NCBI RefSeq assembly: GCF_002288925.2
Contig: NW_022098045.1
Span: forward strand, 6,545,519 to 6,609,518
Source of the DNA: Delphinapterus leucas
Lineage: Eukaryota > Chordata > Mammalia > Artiodactyla > Monodontidae
Reading direction: 5' to 3'
Length of the DNA: 64,000 nt
Below are positions 1-11,857 of this stretch, one piece after another. The notes under the pieces are model-generated. The model saw only the letters and a program-made list of their open reading frames with translations. It made no database searches and was not told the origin of the DNA. Position 1 is the first letter of the stretch. Every line of letters starts with the position of its first letter. Made by a program: the position numbers and the translations under genes.

Positions 1-142
1 ATATTTTCCACTAGTATATATTACAGTACTACATGGTCCACGGTTGGTTGAATCCGAGGATGCAGAGGATGGGGGTGGGGATACAGAGGGCCGACTATAA
101 GTTATACTCAGATTAACCCCTGCATTGTTCAAGGATCAACTG
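1..142. mobile_element. Tigger-family (pogo-like) DNA transposon remnant, cut by window edge
   Basis: The segment has the typical terminal phrases of a Tigger-type element: 'ggttggttgaatccg', 'gagggccgactataa' and, at the right end, 'tgttcaaggatcaactg' followed by TA. The left part is outside the window. The exact subfamily (Tigger2-like) is from memory and not certain. Confidence 0.6.
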
Positions 143-822
143 TAATTCAAAATTGAGTTACACCTGCTTCCTTCCCACCCCTATTCCATATTTTAATCAT
201 TGCCACATCTTGCAAAGTTAAAGTCCCTCTTATTCCCTTTGGATAAAATACTCTCTGGTCCTCCTTAGACATTAATTGCATTTTAAGTGTGGCTTTCTTC
301 TAACGTTGGACCTTGTCATGAGCATCTTGAGGGAAGGGTCTGACTCTGACTCAGTGCTCTATCTCCTGCAGCAACTTCCATAGTGCCTCACACCCAACTC
401 ACATGCCATAAATGTGGATCGAAGTGAACTTTTTTCTGTTTTGGAGGTAAGGCAAGAGTAAAACATAAACTGATGGGAGGTCAGGTACAAGGCAGGAGTG
501 GTGCTCATGTTTCCTTGTTGGCAGCAAGAACTGGCACCAGAACTGAGGAGAGAGCCTTGCTCTTACATCTGACACTGCCTCTCACCCACTCCTTCTTCCA
601 GCTGTCCGTCTCCGTGGGTCCTACTGCAGCCTTCTCACCACATTTGTAAGTTTGTCAACACTGGGTGGAAATCACTGTCCTGTAACGCTAAGGCCAATCT
701 GTTGTAGTAGGTTTTGTTGTTGTTGATGATTGGTTTTTTCAGGATAAAACAATAGCCACAGACACTGAAAAAATGGGAAGTTTTGTTTGTCTGTTTTGTT
801 TTGTTTTTGTACTAACTGAGAG

Positions 823-845
823 CTAACCCTAAACCCTAACCCTAA
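823..845. repeat. Short interstitial telomere-like tract
   Basis: About 23 bases of C-rich telomeric repeat: two CCCTAA-type units plus one with an extra A (ctaaccctaaaccctaaccctaa). It is flanked by a T/G-rich run (about 780-810) and unique DNA. Short tracts of this kind are known inside mammalian chromosomes, often at repaired breaks. Confidence 0.7.
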
Positions 846-3800
846 AAAGAACACGTGATTTCTAAAGACCTCATGGGTGGGCTAGGACCAAAGTGATGAT
901 CAAAAGGGGAAGAGAGGAGGCTTCTTTTCCTTCTGCCATTCATATGTTATTTTCGGGATTCCTGCTGTACTTGTCTCACAAGTAGAACCCTGTCAATTTT
1001 AAAAGTGGCATCAGAATTCAGTCTATACACACTTTAAGGACCCAGAGCTTCAGCACGGAATCATTCCCTTTTCACCCGATGCGGAACAGATACAAGTGCT
1101 GATTATTTTAACAGCTTCCAAACACATTTAATGTGGTTTCATTAAGAACCTAATCGACTGATAGGACATTATTAAAAATCTCACTATGTGTCTAAAATTG
1201 TCTTTATAGGTCCATTATTTATCAGCTAAGGAGTCACTGCCCCATAAAACCAACATCCAAAGCCACTGCTTCAACAGTACACATTTACTTGGATATCTTC
1301 AAGCTTTTTTTCACTTTGCTCCAAAGATGTGAAATAAGTCATTTCACTGCCGTGTGCTTCCATCCATCGCGATTGTGCGTAATCCTCACTGATCCTTGAA
1401 GCAGAGCCTTTGTGATTTGAACATAACATCACATGGTGATGACCACATATAATTTCCTCACAGCTGCAGGGTGACATGTTAGAGGATATTGCCGCCGCTG
1501 AGTCAAAATATTAATTCCTTATGTATTTACATTTTTAGTATGTATGCATGCTGTGCATATTTAGAAAACAAATGGAATCTTAAGTGCATTTATTTCAGCT
1601 CGAGTCGATACTCCATTTCCAGGCTCCCTTATAGTGTGTTCATTACTTTGTTTAAAGTGCGATTCACCAGGTTTGTTAGCAAGCAGGCACATACACAAAC
1701 ACCTGGAAGTCCATCTGCCCTTCCCCCTCCACATGTTTATTATATACCAGTAATCTGAAACAGACTACACCTAAATGTATCCTGGGTCCCTCTCCTCTCC
1801 TTGTCATCCTTTAATAAGTCTTTTATTTAAAGACTCTTTACTATAATTGAAATAGTGACAAATAAGGATTTACTTACTGAGTAGCTATGGGAGGACTCTG
1901 AGAGACGGGCTTCAGAATAGGCTCTGTTTTTAAGCAATTAATGGATGCATGCTCACCATTTAGACATATTTGAGGTTAGCCTCCTTTTTTGATTACAGAC
2001 AGGAAGGTCAGATGCAAATGCCTTCCTGCACAGATGGGGCTTTTATGATGGGCCGTTAATCCTTGCAGAGGCTGCTAGATTGGTGGGTTGGAAACTCAAT
2101 TCCCCTATTTTAGTAACTGTGGTCCTGGTACAAATTAAGCAGTGACAGTATAAACTTCCTCTAGTGTATCCTGTGAACTCGTTCCAGACATCCATCACCT
2201 GTGGGGAGGAATGGGAGTGGAAGGTGGGGTGAGGACGATTACAGGAGAATTCACTCTGTGGTTTGTCGGCCTTTCTGAGAATACTGGCATTTTAAGGACA
2301 CCGTTTCTGACAGTTGTGCTCCTACCAGTGTGGGTCCAGCAAGGATCTGAATCAGGATTTGTCAGATGGCACCACCTACCAAGAAGAATTCAAGACTTAC
2401 TTCCCAATCAGCTTAATTCTGCGAAAATATGCCCCTAGATTTTACTGTGCGTCAAGTGACTGGTGTCGTAGCAGTTCCCTCGGACACATAGTCAGTCACC
2501 TCCTGCAGCGCCTGGAGATGGGCTCCTAACACCTCTTAACTATGTCTAGATTGTATAATTAATAAATCTGGCTGGTCATGGGGAGATTTCTCTCTTCATT
2601 CTCTCAAACTGTACTGACAAGGCAGTTGTAAATTGCCACACACACAGCCAAGTAGTGCCCTGTTCCTCTTGGCCTGGAGTGGATTTTGAGAACCAAGTGG
2701 TGCAGTCCAGGTGAAGCTTCTCATGGGCCTCCAAATTCCCCACAATTTCCTAATATTTTGACTCCAATGTTTTTTTTTTTTCTTTCATTTAGCAAATTGA
2801 TAAGGGCTCCTTGCTAGGTACTACTGATTTTGCCAAATTCTACTTTGTTTTGAATCTTAAAGGCATTTTAGAAGCTGACAGTTTGTGGAAAGGTCTTCCC
2901 TGGTCGTGCCTGAAAGACAAACCACTGGTGTGTTGGTTTTCTTTCTCAGGGGACACCTGAGATCTCCGTCCCTGGTCACAGAAGCCTTCGTATACCTACA
3001 CTGTAGGATTCTTAGTTTTCCTAATATGCCTACTCTAGCATAATAAGCCTTTAGAAAACTGTTCAGCAGTGGATGTTATTAACAGAGAAGGGTCTTCTGT
3101 GGACATAGTGGAAGGGGGAGGGGGACAGAAACATAGGGACCCCTCTCGTCGCCCCAGAAAAGTTCACATTGAAAGCTGCTGTGTGTCAGTTTTCTTGGAT
3201 TGTTGGTTCTTTGCTGTGGTTTTAATGTCTTCTGCCATCACTAGTTACCTTTCATACAACAATTTCTCATTTAAACCTGTAGTAATAACACAGAGACTTC
3301 AGTAGATAGACTGGTATACACATAGACAAACCCATTTCCAGTCGCCACGAGGATAAGTCCATACACTTTTTCGTGACTTACAAGGTATTTCAAAATTAGC
3401 ACAGGTCCTGAGTGGCTCTTCCGAATGTTCTTCAAGATGCAGCCATGCTGGACTTTTTTCAGTTCCTTGAAGGCATCCTGTTTTGTTGCGCTTCTGGGTT
3501 TTTCCATGTTTTTCCTCTTCTTGGGACCTCTTCCAAGCTCTCTCACCCTGCCCATCTCCTCCAGCAGCTGACTCCCACTCAGTGTCTCTGTCTCAGCTTC
3601 CTCCAGGCAGCTTTACCTGCTTCCTGGACCGAGCTGGTACCCCGTCAGAGACTTCCATGGTCCCTGGGCTTACCTGGTTTGCATTTTACAAAAGTTTGCA
3701 ATAGTCTCAAGGCAGTCCCGTGTCTAAGCGTCTGCCTTACACTCTCTTGTTGCTCATCCCACTGTGCCACCGTCTCTATTGCCTCATGACAAAGGACTCA

Positions 3801-3864
3801 GTTTGGAGACGACTTTCTTTAAGTCAAGAAGCCCAGCCCAAGTCTGCTTCACTGTTGGATTCTT

Positions 3865-4068
3865 TTTTTTTTTTTTGCGGTACGCGGGCCTCTCATTGCT
3901 GTGGCCTCTCCCGCTGCGGAGCACAGGCTCCAGACGCGCAGGCCCAGCCGCCATGGCTCACGGGCCCAGCCGCTCCGCGGCATGCGGGATCTTCCCGGAC
4001 CGGGGCACGAACCCACGTCCCCTGCATCAGCAGGCGGACTCCCAACCACTGTGCCACCAGGGAAGCCC
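3865..4068 (-). mobile_element. CHR-type tRNA-derived SINE with 15-bp TSD
   Basis: On the - strand the copy starts with the cetacean SINE head (ggcttccctggtggc class) and ends in an A tail, seen as a T run at 3865-3876. A perfect 15-bp direct repeat, cactgttggattctt, flanks it at 3850-3864 and 4069-4083. The high CpG content and perfect TSD suggest a fairly young insertion. Confidence 0.92.
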
Positions 4069-4565
4069 CACTGTTGGATTCTTGAATATTCCACTCAGCT
4101 ACCTCCAACCTGTTCCACAGGAGGGGAGGGGAGAGGCAAATTGAATGGTCTCTCTGCTCCTTCTTCCTCTCCAGCTCGAAGGGTTTTTCTAGGCTGGGGT
4201 ACAGAGGTGGAGAGTGTAGGGGTCGTATTGGTGGGGGAGGGCCTGGGTCTCCTAGCTCCAATTTCCACATTCAAGTTTGTTTTTTCTTCTATCTTTCACC
4301 TGTGCCCTGGGCTCTGTGAATTTGATATCTGTGCTGGTCTGATTCTGCTGAATTTCTCTGGGAGCACATGGTGGCCCACACTCTCAGGTCTAATGCGGGA
4401 TGGTTGCAGTGGATGAGGAAAGAACTCACGGGCTGATATCTCAAATTATTATGAGATTACACAGATTTCATACTTAAGTGTAATTATGTATCCAGGGTCC
4501 TTATCCCCACCATACTGAAAGCTCTGTGAGTACAGTAGACATCTGAACAGTTTTGTTGTTTGAAA

Positions 4566-4876
4566 GAAAGAGTTTTTAAATGCTCAGCCTCACTTACAAT
4601 AAAAGAAATCCAAACCAAAGCAACTATGTAACACCAATTTTCACCAACCAAATTAGCCAAGATCATTTTATTATTTTAAAATTTCCTTAAACAACAAGGT
4701 CTTACTGTATAGCACAGGGAACTATATTCAATATCCTGTGATAAACCACAGTGGAAAAGAATAGGAAAAAGAATATATATACATGTATAACTGAGTCATT
4801 TGCTCTGCAGCAGTAATTAACACAACACTGTAATTCAACTAGACCTCAATAAAAAATAAATTTAAAAAAATTTCCT
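4566..4876 (+). mobile_element. L1 fragments: old ORF2-type piece, then cetartiodactyl L1 3' end
   Basis: From about 4670 the sequence matches a cetartiodactyl L1 3' UTR (phrases 'tatagcacagggaactata', 'attcaatatcctgtgataa', ending 'caataaaaaataaat' and an A run). The 100 bases before it resemble an older L1 ORF2 end (caccaattttcaccaaccaaa). Boundaries are approximate. Confidence 0.75.
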
Positions 4877-4935
4877 AGTGCAGGCAAAGTTACAATGAAG
4901 CAGTCTCAAGAATGTATCTTGGATGTAACTTTTTT

Positions 4936-5265
4936 TAAAATAAATTTATTTATTTATTTATGTTTGGCTGTGTTGGGTCTTTGCTGCCGCACGCGGGCTT
5001 TCTCCAGTTGCTGCAAGCGCCGGCTACTCTTCATTGTGGTGTGTGGGCTTCTTAAGGCGGTGGCTTCTCTTGTTGCGGAGCATGGGCTCTAGGTGCACAG
5101 GCTTCAGTAGTTGTGGCTTGCGGACTCTAGAGCGCAAGCTCAGTAGTTGTGGTGCATGGGCTTAGTTGCTTCGCAGCATGTGGGATCTTCCCGGACCAGG
5201 GCTCGAACCCGTGTGTCCCCTGCATTGGCAGGCAGATCGTTAACCACTGCACCACCAGGGAAGCC
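4936..5265 (-). mobile_element. Older, longer CHR-type SINE
   Basis: A - strand copy with the same tRNA-derived head (complement ends ccaccagggaagcc near 5263). Its body differs from the short class: 'ggctgtgttgggtctttgctg' and repeated 'cagtagttgtgg' phrases. A T/A-rich tail (ttatttatttattta) lies at 4940-4960. TSD is not clear. Confidence 0.85.
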
Positions 5266-5374
5266 TGACTTTGTCTTTTAGCAAATAATCTAAAATGCAC
5301 AAGGGTCTTATCATGGCCTTCATTATAAAAGTGGGCAAATTGGAAGTAAATGATCAAGTATAAGAAAAATGGTA

Positions 5375-5705
5375 ATTTTTTATTTGTTTATTCAATGCTG
5401 GAATATTATACAACCCCTAAAAATGATGTTTACGAAGAGTCCCTAATGACACGTGGAAATGCTGATGGTACTGAGTGGGAAAAAAAAGTTATTATATGAC
5501 AGTATTTAATATAATCTCATCTATGTAAAAATCTACATATGGAAAGTTGTATAGAAAAAGAACTAAGAGAAAAATACCCGTTAATAGTTATTTATTCTAA
5601 AAGGCCCACATGGGGGGATTTTTATGTTCATTTATACTATGTAAAATTGTTTTTCATATTTTCTTCCATGGCTCACTTTGTAGTCAGAAAAATAAAACCG
5701 TAAGC
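5375..5705 (+). mobile_element. Old L1 3'-end fragment (L1M type)
   Basis: AT-rich sequence with the typical order of an ancient L1 tail: 'gctggaatattatacaacc', then 'gtgggaaaaaaaagttatta', then a T-rich end at about 5640-5700. Resemblance only; subfamily not assigned. Confidence 0.5.
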
Positions 5706-6566
5706 TCCCTGTTTTGAGCCCCCTGTCTGCATAGAAGATCACAGTGGCCTCTGGGGCTTGAGCCTGAAGCTTGCCTACAGTTGGTGACCAGGGGGACTGG
5801 CCACTTGTAGCCTGTCACAACTGAGCAGCCTGCCCTCGGGAACGATGCTTTTCTGATTGTATATCAGAACACTGGGATTAATCCTCAAGCCCTGTTGCTC
5901 TGATTTCTGGCTTCTTTCCCTGTACATCATAACTCATTTTGAGTTCTCCCAAGGAATTCTCTCCTGCAAAGAGATTTTGACTTCAAGCCTCTTAAGACAA
6001 AGGTGTTTCCTAGGTTTTAGGAATTTATTTTTCTTTTCTGGTAGGTTTAATAAAAATCAGTCAACCTTCAGATTGACTCCAGAGCAAGGTTTGAGAGCAT
6101 ATTGGTTTTGTGTGGTGTTCTGTTGGGGGCTTGTATAAGACAGAGTTGGGAAGAGAGGTTTGCAGGAATGTATTAACACAGGACCCACTCAGACTGTTGT
6201 TTTGGGGTCTATTCACAGGATTGGGTGTTCAGTACGAGTTTTTAAGCCATGGATAAATGAATAAGGAAGAAATACAGGTAGCGAACAAAAAGAGTTGAAC
6301 TTTGCAGACTCAAGTAGTTAACAGTCTCATGTGTAATGTGAAACTGTAAACTAACTCGGATTAATGTGATGCTTTGGGCAACCTGCGGTTGACTGTTTTA
6401 TATTTTCAGGTGTCAGTTATTGATTTCTCCTTGCCTCTGGGTACTTGCTCCATCATGCAATGTGGTATGTCTGGTGATTGATCTGATGCCTCTTTCAAGG
6501 CTTAATATGGAGCCATGGAGCGAGGCAGAGGCCTTGAGTGATTCTGGAGCCTCTACAACTCCCTCT

Positions 6567-8543
6567 TTTGTTTTTTTATTGAAGTATAATTGACCTACAA
6601 CACTATGGTAGTTTCTGGTTTCACAACATGGTGATTTGATATTTCTATACATTACAAAATGATCACCACGATAAGTCTAGTTACCATCTGTCACCATACA
6701 AAGTTGTTATACTATTATTGTCTGTATACTCATGCTGTAGGTTTCATCCCCATGACTTATTTATTTATTTATTTATGTATTTATTTATTTTTAACATCGT
6801 TATTGGGGTATAATTGCTTTACAATGGTGTGTTAGTTTCTGCTTTATAACAAAGTGAATCAGTTATGCATATACATATGTTCCCATATCTCTTCCCTCTT
6901 GCGTCTCCCTCCCTCCCACCATCCCTATCCCACCCCTCTAGGTGGTCACAAAGCACCGAGCTGATCTCCCTGTGCTATGCGGCTGCTTCCCACTAGCTAT
7001 CTATTTTACGTTTGGTAGTGTATATGTCCATGCCACTCTCTCGCTTTGTCACAGCTTACCCTTCCCCTTCCCCGTATCCTCAAGCCCATTCTTTAGTAGG
7101 TCTGTGTCTTTATTCCTGTCTTACCCCTAGGTTCTTCATGACATTTTTTTTTCTTAAATTCCATATATATGTGTTAGCATACGGTATTTGTCTTTCTCTT
7201 TCTGACTTACTTCACTCTGTATGACAGACTCCAGGTCCATCCACCTCATTACAAATATCTCAATTTCATTTCTTTTTATGGCTGAGTAATATTCCATTGT
7301 ATATATGTGCCACATCTTCTTTATCCATTCATCCGATGATGGACACTTCGGTTGTTTCCATCTCCTGGCTACTGTAAATAGAGCTGCAATGAACATTGTG
7401 GTACATGACTCTTTTTGAATTATGGTTTTCTCAGGGTATATGCCCAGTAGTGGGATTGCTGGGTCATATGGTAGTTCTATTTTTAGTTTTTTAAGGAACC
7501 TCCATACTGTACTCCATAGTGGCTGTATCAATTTACATTCCCACCAACAGTGCAAGAGGGTTCCCTTTTCTCCACACCCTCTCCAGCATTTATTGTTTGT
7601 AGATTTTTTGATGATGGCCATTCTGACTGGTGTGAGATGATATCTCATTGTAGTTTTGATTTGCATTTCTCTAATGATTAATGATGTTGAGCATTCTTTC
7701 ATGTGTTTGTTGGCAATCTGTATATCTTCTCTGGAGAAATGTCTGTTTAGGTCTTCTGCCCATTTTTGGATTGGGTTGTTTGTTTTTTTGTTATTGAGCT
7801 GCATGAGCTGCTTATAAATTTTGGAGATTAATCCTTTGTCAGTTGCTTCATTTGCAAATATTTTCTCCCATTCTGAGGGTTGTCTTTTGGTCTTGTTTAT
7901 GGTTTCCTTTGCTGTGCCAAAGCTTTTAAGTTTCATTAGGTCCCATTTGTTTATTTTTGGTTTTATTTCCATTTCTCTAGGAGGTGGGTCAAAAAGGACG
8001 TTGCTGTGATTTATGTCATAGAGCGTTCTGCCTATGTTTATTTTGTCACTGGAAGTTTGTACCTCTTATTCTCCCTCACTTATTTCACTCATCCCGCCCA
8101 CCCTCTCCCTTCTGGCAACTGTCTGTTTGTTCTTTCCGTCTATGACTCTGTTTCTGTTTTATGTTCATTTGTTTTTCTTTTTAGTTTCCACATGTAAGTG
8201 AAATCATATGGTATTTGCCTTTCTCTATCTTATTTCACTTAGCATAATACCCTCAAGGTCCATCCCTGTTGTTGCAAATGGCAACATTTCATTCTTTCTG
8301 TGGCTGAGTAATATTCCATTGGATGGACCTTTAGGTTGCTTTCATATCTCAGCTTTTATAAATAATGCTGCAGTGAAGATAAGGGTGTATATGTCTTTTC
8401 AATTTAGTGTTTTTGTTTTCTTCAGAAAAATACCCAGAAGTGGAATTGCTGGATCGTGTGGTATTTCTGTTTTTAAGTTTTTGAGAAACCTCCATACTGT
8501 TTTCCACAGTGGCTGTACCAGTTCCCATTCTCTCTCTCTGTAA
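6567..8543 (-). mobile_element. Older L1 (-), split by a younger L1
   Basis: The left part, 6567-6760, is a reverse-complement L1 3' end (starting tttttttattgaagtataat). The right part, 8036-8543, continues the same element from 'cactggaagtttgtacctct' through antisense ORF2. The sequence reads smoothly from 'catccccatgacttattta' on the left to 'ttttgtcactgg' on the right once 6761-8035 is taken out. Confidence 0.85.
6761..8035 (-). mobile_element. Younger 5'-truncated L1 (-) with intact ORF2 C-terminus
   Basis: On the - strand, 7154-7972 is an uninterrupted 272-codon reading frame matching the C-terminal part of L1 ORF2p. It includes the late cysteine motif C-x3-C-x7-H-x4-C ([18 protein letters not shown]) and ends normally (…[11 protein letters not shown]). 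The 3' UTR runs 7150-6790 on the - strand and the A-rich tail appears as TTTA repeats at 6757-6795. The element is truncated: RT and endonuclease domains and ORF1 are missing, so it cannot move by itself. The lack of stops marks it as younger than its host L1. Confidence 0.93.
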
Positions 8544-8659
8544 CTCTTGAGCCCTTTCCACTGGCTTTTGGTAGCTGTATACCAAAATGAGGCAAACAGC
8601 CATGTCTGGTTTAAGACCTCCAGAGAATGAGACTTAAGTTAAGAGGATAGAAGAAGTTA

Positions 8660-9250
8660 AGGGTTGTAAGGAATTTCTACACTTATCAGGCAGTCAGAGG
8701 CAGAGAATGACCGAGAGGCGCACCAGGATAAAGCATGCTAAGAGGGGAAAGGAGGTCAAAGAAGGGGGTGATCCGAAGTGTCATGTGTTGCACACCTTTC
8801 AGGTGGGTTAGGACTTAGAGGAGGCCATTACGTTTGGTCATTAGAAGGTGGTCAGAGACCTTTTCAAGAGCAATACAACAGTTGAATTGTGGAGGTTGAA
8901 GGCAGGTTACAGTGAAGTGAGAAGTTACAGAGGCAAGGAAGTTGGGTGGTGAAGGAAAGAAAAGAGATGGGGAGGTCGTTGAGAAAAACTTTGCGGGGAG
9001 TAGGTAACGCGGAGCATGTTTGGAGGTTGAGGTCGAGGAGAGTGAAGAGAGATGGGGGTAAAAGATGCACTAATGTTGCAATAATGTTGAAAATCGGATT
9101 AAAAAATGGGGGTGGAGGAATTAGCCATTTCATCCTGTGAGGGGAGATGAAATGAAATAGAGGGTTTGGCAGGAAAGAATCAAAGGTGTTCATGCTTGAT
9201 GGGCTGAGTCAAGTAGAAGGTGAAATAACCGGGTAGGATGTGGAAGGGTG
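8660..9250. repeat. Purine-rich ancient interspersed repeat, family not assigned
   Basis: A + strand run rich in GA/GG with phrases that recur in this window ('agaggaggccatta', 'gaaggtggtcagagacc', 'gggctgagtcaagtagaagg'). Similar texture occurs near 16000-16760, 53780-54160, 55020-55934, 58290-59105 and 63410-63990. I believe it is an old mammalian repeat but cannot name it. Confidence 0.35.
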
Positions 9251-11305
9251 GGCAGCGTGGGCTGGTGACCAGGGAAGCGTAGCAAGGGTTTCAAAGCTGC
9301 TGCCATGAGAGCGGGAAGGAACATCCATAAACCAGCTCTAGGTGCCTTTAGAAGTAATTAATATACATCACACTCTTCATTTAAACAGCTCCTAGAGATC
9401 CCCATGATCAGACAAATCCATAAATATTTATTTATTGTACCCACACAATATTCCAGAGATCTGCTTACTTTCTCTTCAAAGCATCCCCTTGGTGATTATT
9501 CTTTTTCATTCCTCTAATTGTACACTAGAGAAAGCCTCAGTTAGATGCAACTAGTTTTTAGACCCCTGCACACCTGCGGATCTTGTTGACGCATGCCGGA
9601 GCCCCACACTCTCTGTAAGCACTGGCTTTAAAGAGGAAGAGGCCAAGACTTTTCAAATAATGGAGCCTTGAATCAGTCATGTTTCCTGGGTTTTCAGTTC
9701 TAACCTGTACCCACTCATTAAGGTAATCGTAAAACGGAGTTACCTCCACCTGCTCCAGGAACTTTCAAAGTGCTCCTGGCACTGTGAGGAAAGCACAGGA
9801 AAAGGAAAACAAAAAGGTTGGCATTGTGTGGAAACCGTACACTAAGTCGGGGGGAAATAGCCTTCTTATCAGATTTCTCTCAATACAGCCATCATTTCCT
9901 TTATAATTTACTGAAGGACTATAATGGGGATTAATTTGCCTCTTAGGATATCAAGAACTGTTTCTAATATTGGCAAAAGGTTGCCTGTAATTTGAAACTC
10001 CTGAAGTTCAGAGAAAGGTCGGGGCCTGTTCACTTGTGTGCTGCTAAAAGAGGATTTTTGCGGAGGACACTCTGGGTTCAACTTCTGGAATGGCTAGAGG
10101 TCTCAAAGGCTTCTCATGCGGATGAGTGGGTGCTGGGTATGGGACTGAGATCTCTTCTTTGGCAAAGAACACGTCTCAGGTGATCAGCAATTAAGAACGT
10201 GTATCACCGAGGGTATGGAGAGAAAGACCCGTTTTAACAGATTTCAAGGACAGGGAATCTGTTTTATTGACAAGGAGTTTTTAGTCTAAATATCGCTAGA
10301 AATCACTATCTACAAGACTGGGATGAAACAAGACCTATGTGGCCGCTGAATGGTGTTTTAGCAACTGCAAACAGTGCTTTGAATCCTACAGGGGAAGATG
10401 GACAGGACCTATAACCAGAAGTCTCTTCTCTTTTCCTAGGTCTTTACTCCTTTTTCATTTTGGGGGGTAATTCAGGATTTGTGGCTTTTCTTCCACCTTT
10501 GGGATGGAGGATGGTAAATGGGATTTGAAGCGTTATTACCACTTAAGGTAGGACAGAGGGCATTTTCACCTATATGGGGAGCTGAACACAACCAAGTTCT
10601 TTAATTAAAGGATGACTCTTACATGGGTGAGAACAAGAGACAGTGCTGGCCATCCCAGATAACTTGCCCTATAGATTTAATCACAACTGATACAACAGCT
10701 TCTGTGAAGTGTGTATCAGGTCATGAAAATGACTTTCCAACTCAGCTCTTTGTAACTTTACCTCTAGTTAAAGACTAAACTTTCCCCCCAATTCTGTTAT
10801 CAACCAACCTTAATTCCCCACCCCCCCCCCACCAATGCCTGAGGCTGGTTTGCTGACTCCGGAAGGCCACATTTGGGAGATGAGCCTCATGGGGCCTCTG
10901 AGCACAGCTTAGGAGCTCTGTGAATGAGGGGCACACGGTACCCGAGTTCTGGGTGCTCTCGGGGGATATGCTGATACGATGAACTGTTTCTGTTATCTGA
11001 TAGTTCTTTCTCTACCCCCTGGCAAGTATCTTTCACATGCTGCCCTAGGACTTGAAGGTTGTTCAATCGGAAAGGGATGAAAACTCAGTTGCTGTGCTGG
11101 GCCTGGCCATTTGCTAAAAACCTCAAACACGCAATCTGTACAGGTCCCAAGCTTCTACTTTACTGATGTATACTGCCTTTGCGCTACTCTCCAGCCATCT
11201 GTGCTGCAACAGTGGTCATTGCAATCCCTTTTACCCTTTGGTGTAGAAATGAGGTGCTGTGTTCATAGCATCCGTGCCTTCTCTGTACTCCCATGTCCTC
11301 TCCAG

Positions 11306-11458
11306 ACTGCCATCCTCTGTGCCAGCACTGCGCAGCTGACCTCTACAACACCGGGAGCGTCTGCTTGAGGTGTCAGAATGCCCGGTACCTGCTGCTAGAA
11401 GATCGCTGTGTTCCCGATTGCCCTTCTGGATACTTCACAGAGAGAGGAGCTTGTAAAA
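11306..11458 (+). CDS. FRAS1: FRAS1 exon A: furin-like cysteine-rich repeat (probably FU9)
   Basis: A 153-nt symmetric exon (phase 1 in, phase 1 out) holding one complete furin-like repeat of about 51 residues. It reads (D)CHPLCQHC… with eight cysteines spaced C-x3-C-x2-C-x10-C-x2-C-x11-C-x3-C-x10-C, so all four disulfide pairs can form. The x10 loop after the third cysteine is longer than in the five repeats that follow (5-7). Acceptor is tcctctccag, donor is AAAA|gtgagt. The next exon supplies AA, giving Lys at the junction. Only a 244-base intron separates it from exon B. The number FU9 is inferred from FRAS1 having 14 repeats and six being here before the CSPG part. Confidence 0.95.
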
Positions 11459-11702
11459 GTGAGTAAGTGCTGGACACAGGAGCTGCCGTGCCCCATGAGC
11501 TTCTCTTGGGCAATAGCTGAGAAGGCTGGAACTTCCCGAGAGAGAGAGAGAGAGAGAGAGAGAGGCAGGAAACACACTGTAGGGCAATAAACCAGACCAG
11601 CTAATGCTCTCTATGCTGGGGCTTTTATTAACGGCTCTTGGGATGCTGCTTTGGAGGGGAATTTGGTTTCATAGGTTCTCTTTATGTCTCTTCCGTCTGC
11701 AG
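11459..11702 (+). other. FRAS1: Short FRAS1 intron
   Basis: At 244 bases this is the shortest intron in the window. It starts gtgagtaag and ends tcttccgtctgcag. It contains a GA microsatellite (11538-11564) about 80 bases after the donor and no transposon. Confidence 0.93.
11538..11564. repeat. (GA)n microsatellite, about 13 units
   Basis: Uninterrupted alternating G and A inside the 244-base intron, about 140 bases before the next exon. Likely length-polymorphic. Confidence 0.95.
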
Positions 11703-11849
11703 AATGTCACTACTCCTGCAGAACCTGCCGGGGCAGAGGACCCTTCTCCTGCTCCTCATGTGACACCGACCTCGTTCTGTCCCATCTTGGCACCTGCAGC
11801 ACTGCCTGCTTCCCAGGGCACTATCTCGATGACAACCACACTTGCCAGC
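11703..11849 (+). CDS. FRAS1: FRAS1 exon B: furin-like repeat next to a SINE-duplicated splice donor
   Basis: A 147-nt phase 1-1 exon coding one furin-like repeat, (K)CHYSCRTC… to …DDNHTCQ. Its eight cysteines are spaced C-x3-C-x2-C-x7-C-x2-C-x11-C-x3-C-x11-C. An N-glycosylation sequon, Asn-His-Thr, lies just before the last cysteine. Acceptor ag is at 11701-11702; the donor is CAGC|gtaagt at 11850, with C rather than G at the last exon base. A SINE starts eight bases inside the intron and its target-site duplication includes the end of this exon and the donor, so a second copy of AGC|gtaagt stands at 12079-12087. The first copy is the coding one because it keeps phase 1 with exon C. Confidence 0.95.
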
Positions 11850-11857
11850 GTAAGTTT
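11842..11857 (+). promoter_or_regulatory. FRAS1: Functional 5' splice site, left copy of the SINE TSD
   Basis: ttgccagcgtaagttt. The exon ends after ...CAGC (11849) and gtaagt follows. This 16-base block recurs at 12074-12089 with one difference (c to t at the fourth base). Confidence 0.93.

Larger units (their letters stand above)
1..11305 (+). other. FRAS1: FRAS1 intron (5' part outside window)
   Basis: No coding exon was recognised. It contains a Tigger remnant (1-142), a short telomere-like tract (823-845), two SINEs (3865-4068, 4936-5265), L1 pieces at 4566-4876 and 5375-5705, a nested pair of L1s (6567-8543) and a purine-rich old repeat (about 8660-9250). The stretches 150-3840, 5710-6560 and 9260-11300 show nothing I can assign. 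A poly-C run sits near 10818-10832. The intron ends in a pyrimidine-rich tract and tccag at 11301-11305. Confidence 0.85.

Noticed and set aside
2314..2529. 71-codon + frame (…TYQEEFKTYFPISLILRKYAP…)
   Set aside because: Protein-like composition but no recognised family, no cysteine pattern of a FRAS1 exon and no fitting splice sites.
3271..3555. 94-codon - strand frame with a lysine-rich stretch (GPKKRKNMEKPRSATKQDAF)
   Set aside because: Looks somewhat protein-like and might be part of a processed pseudogene, but I could match it to no family and saw no A tail or TSD.
7154..7972. 272-codon open frame on the - strand
   Set aside because: It is the C-terminus of L1 ORF2p in a truncated LINE, not a host gene.
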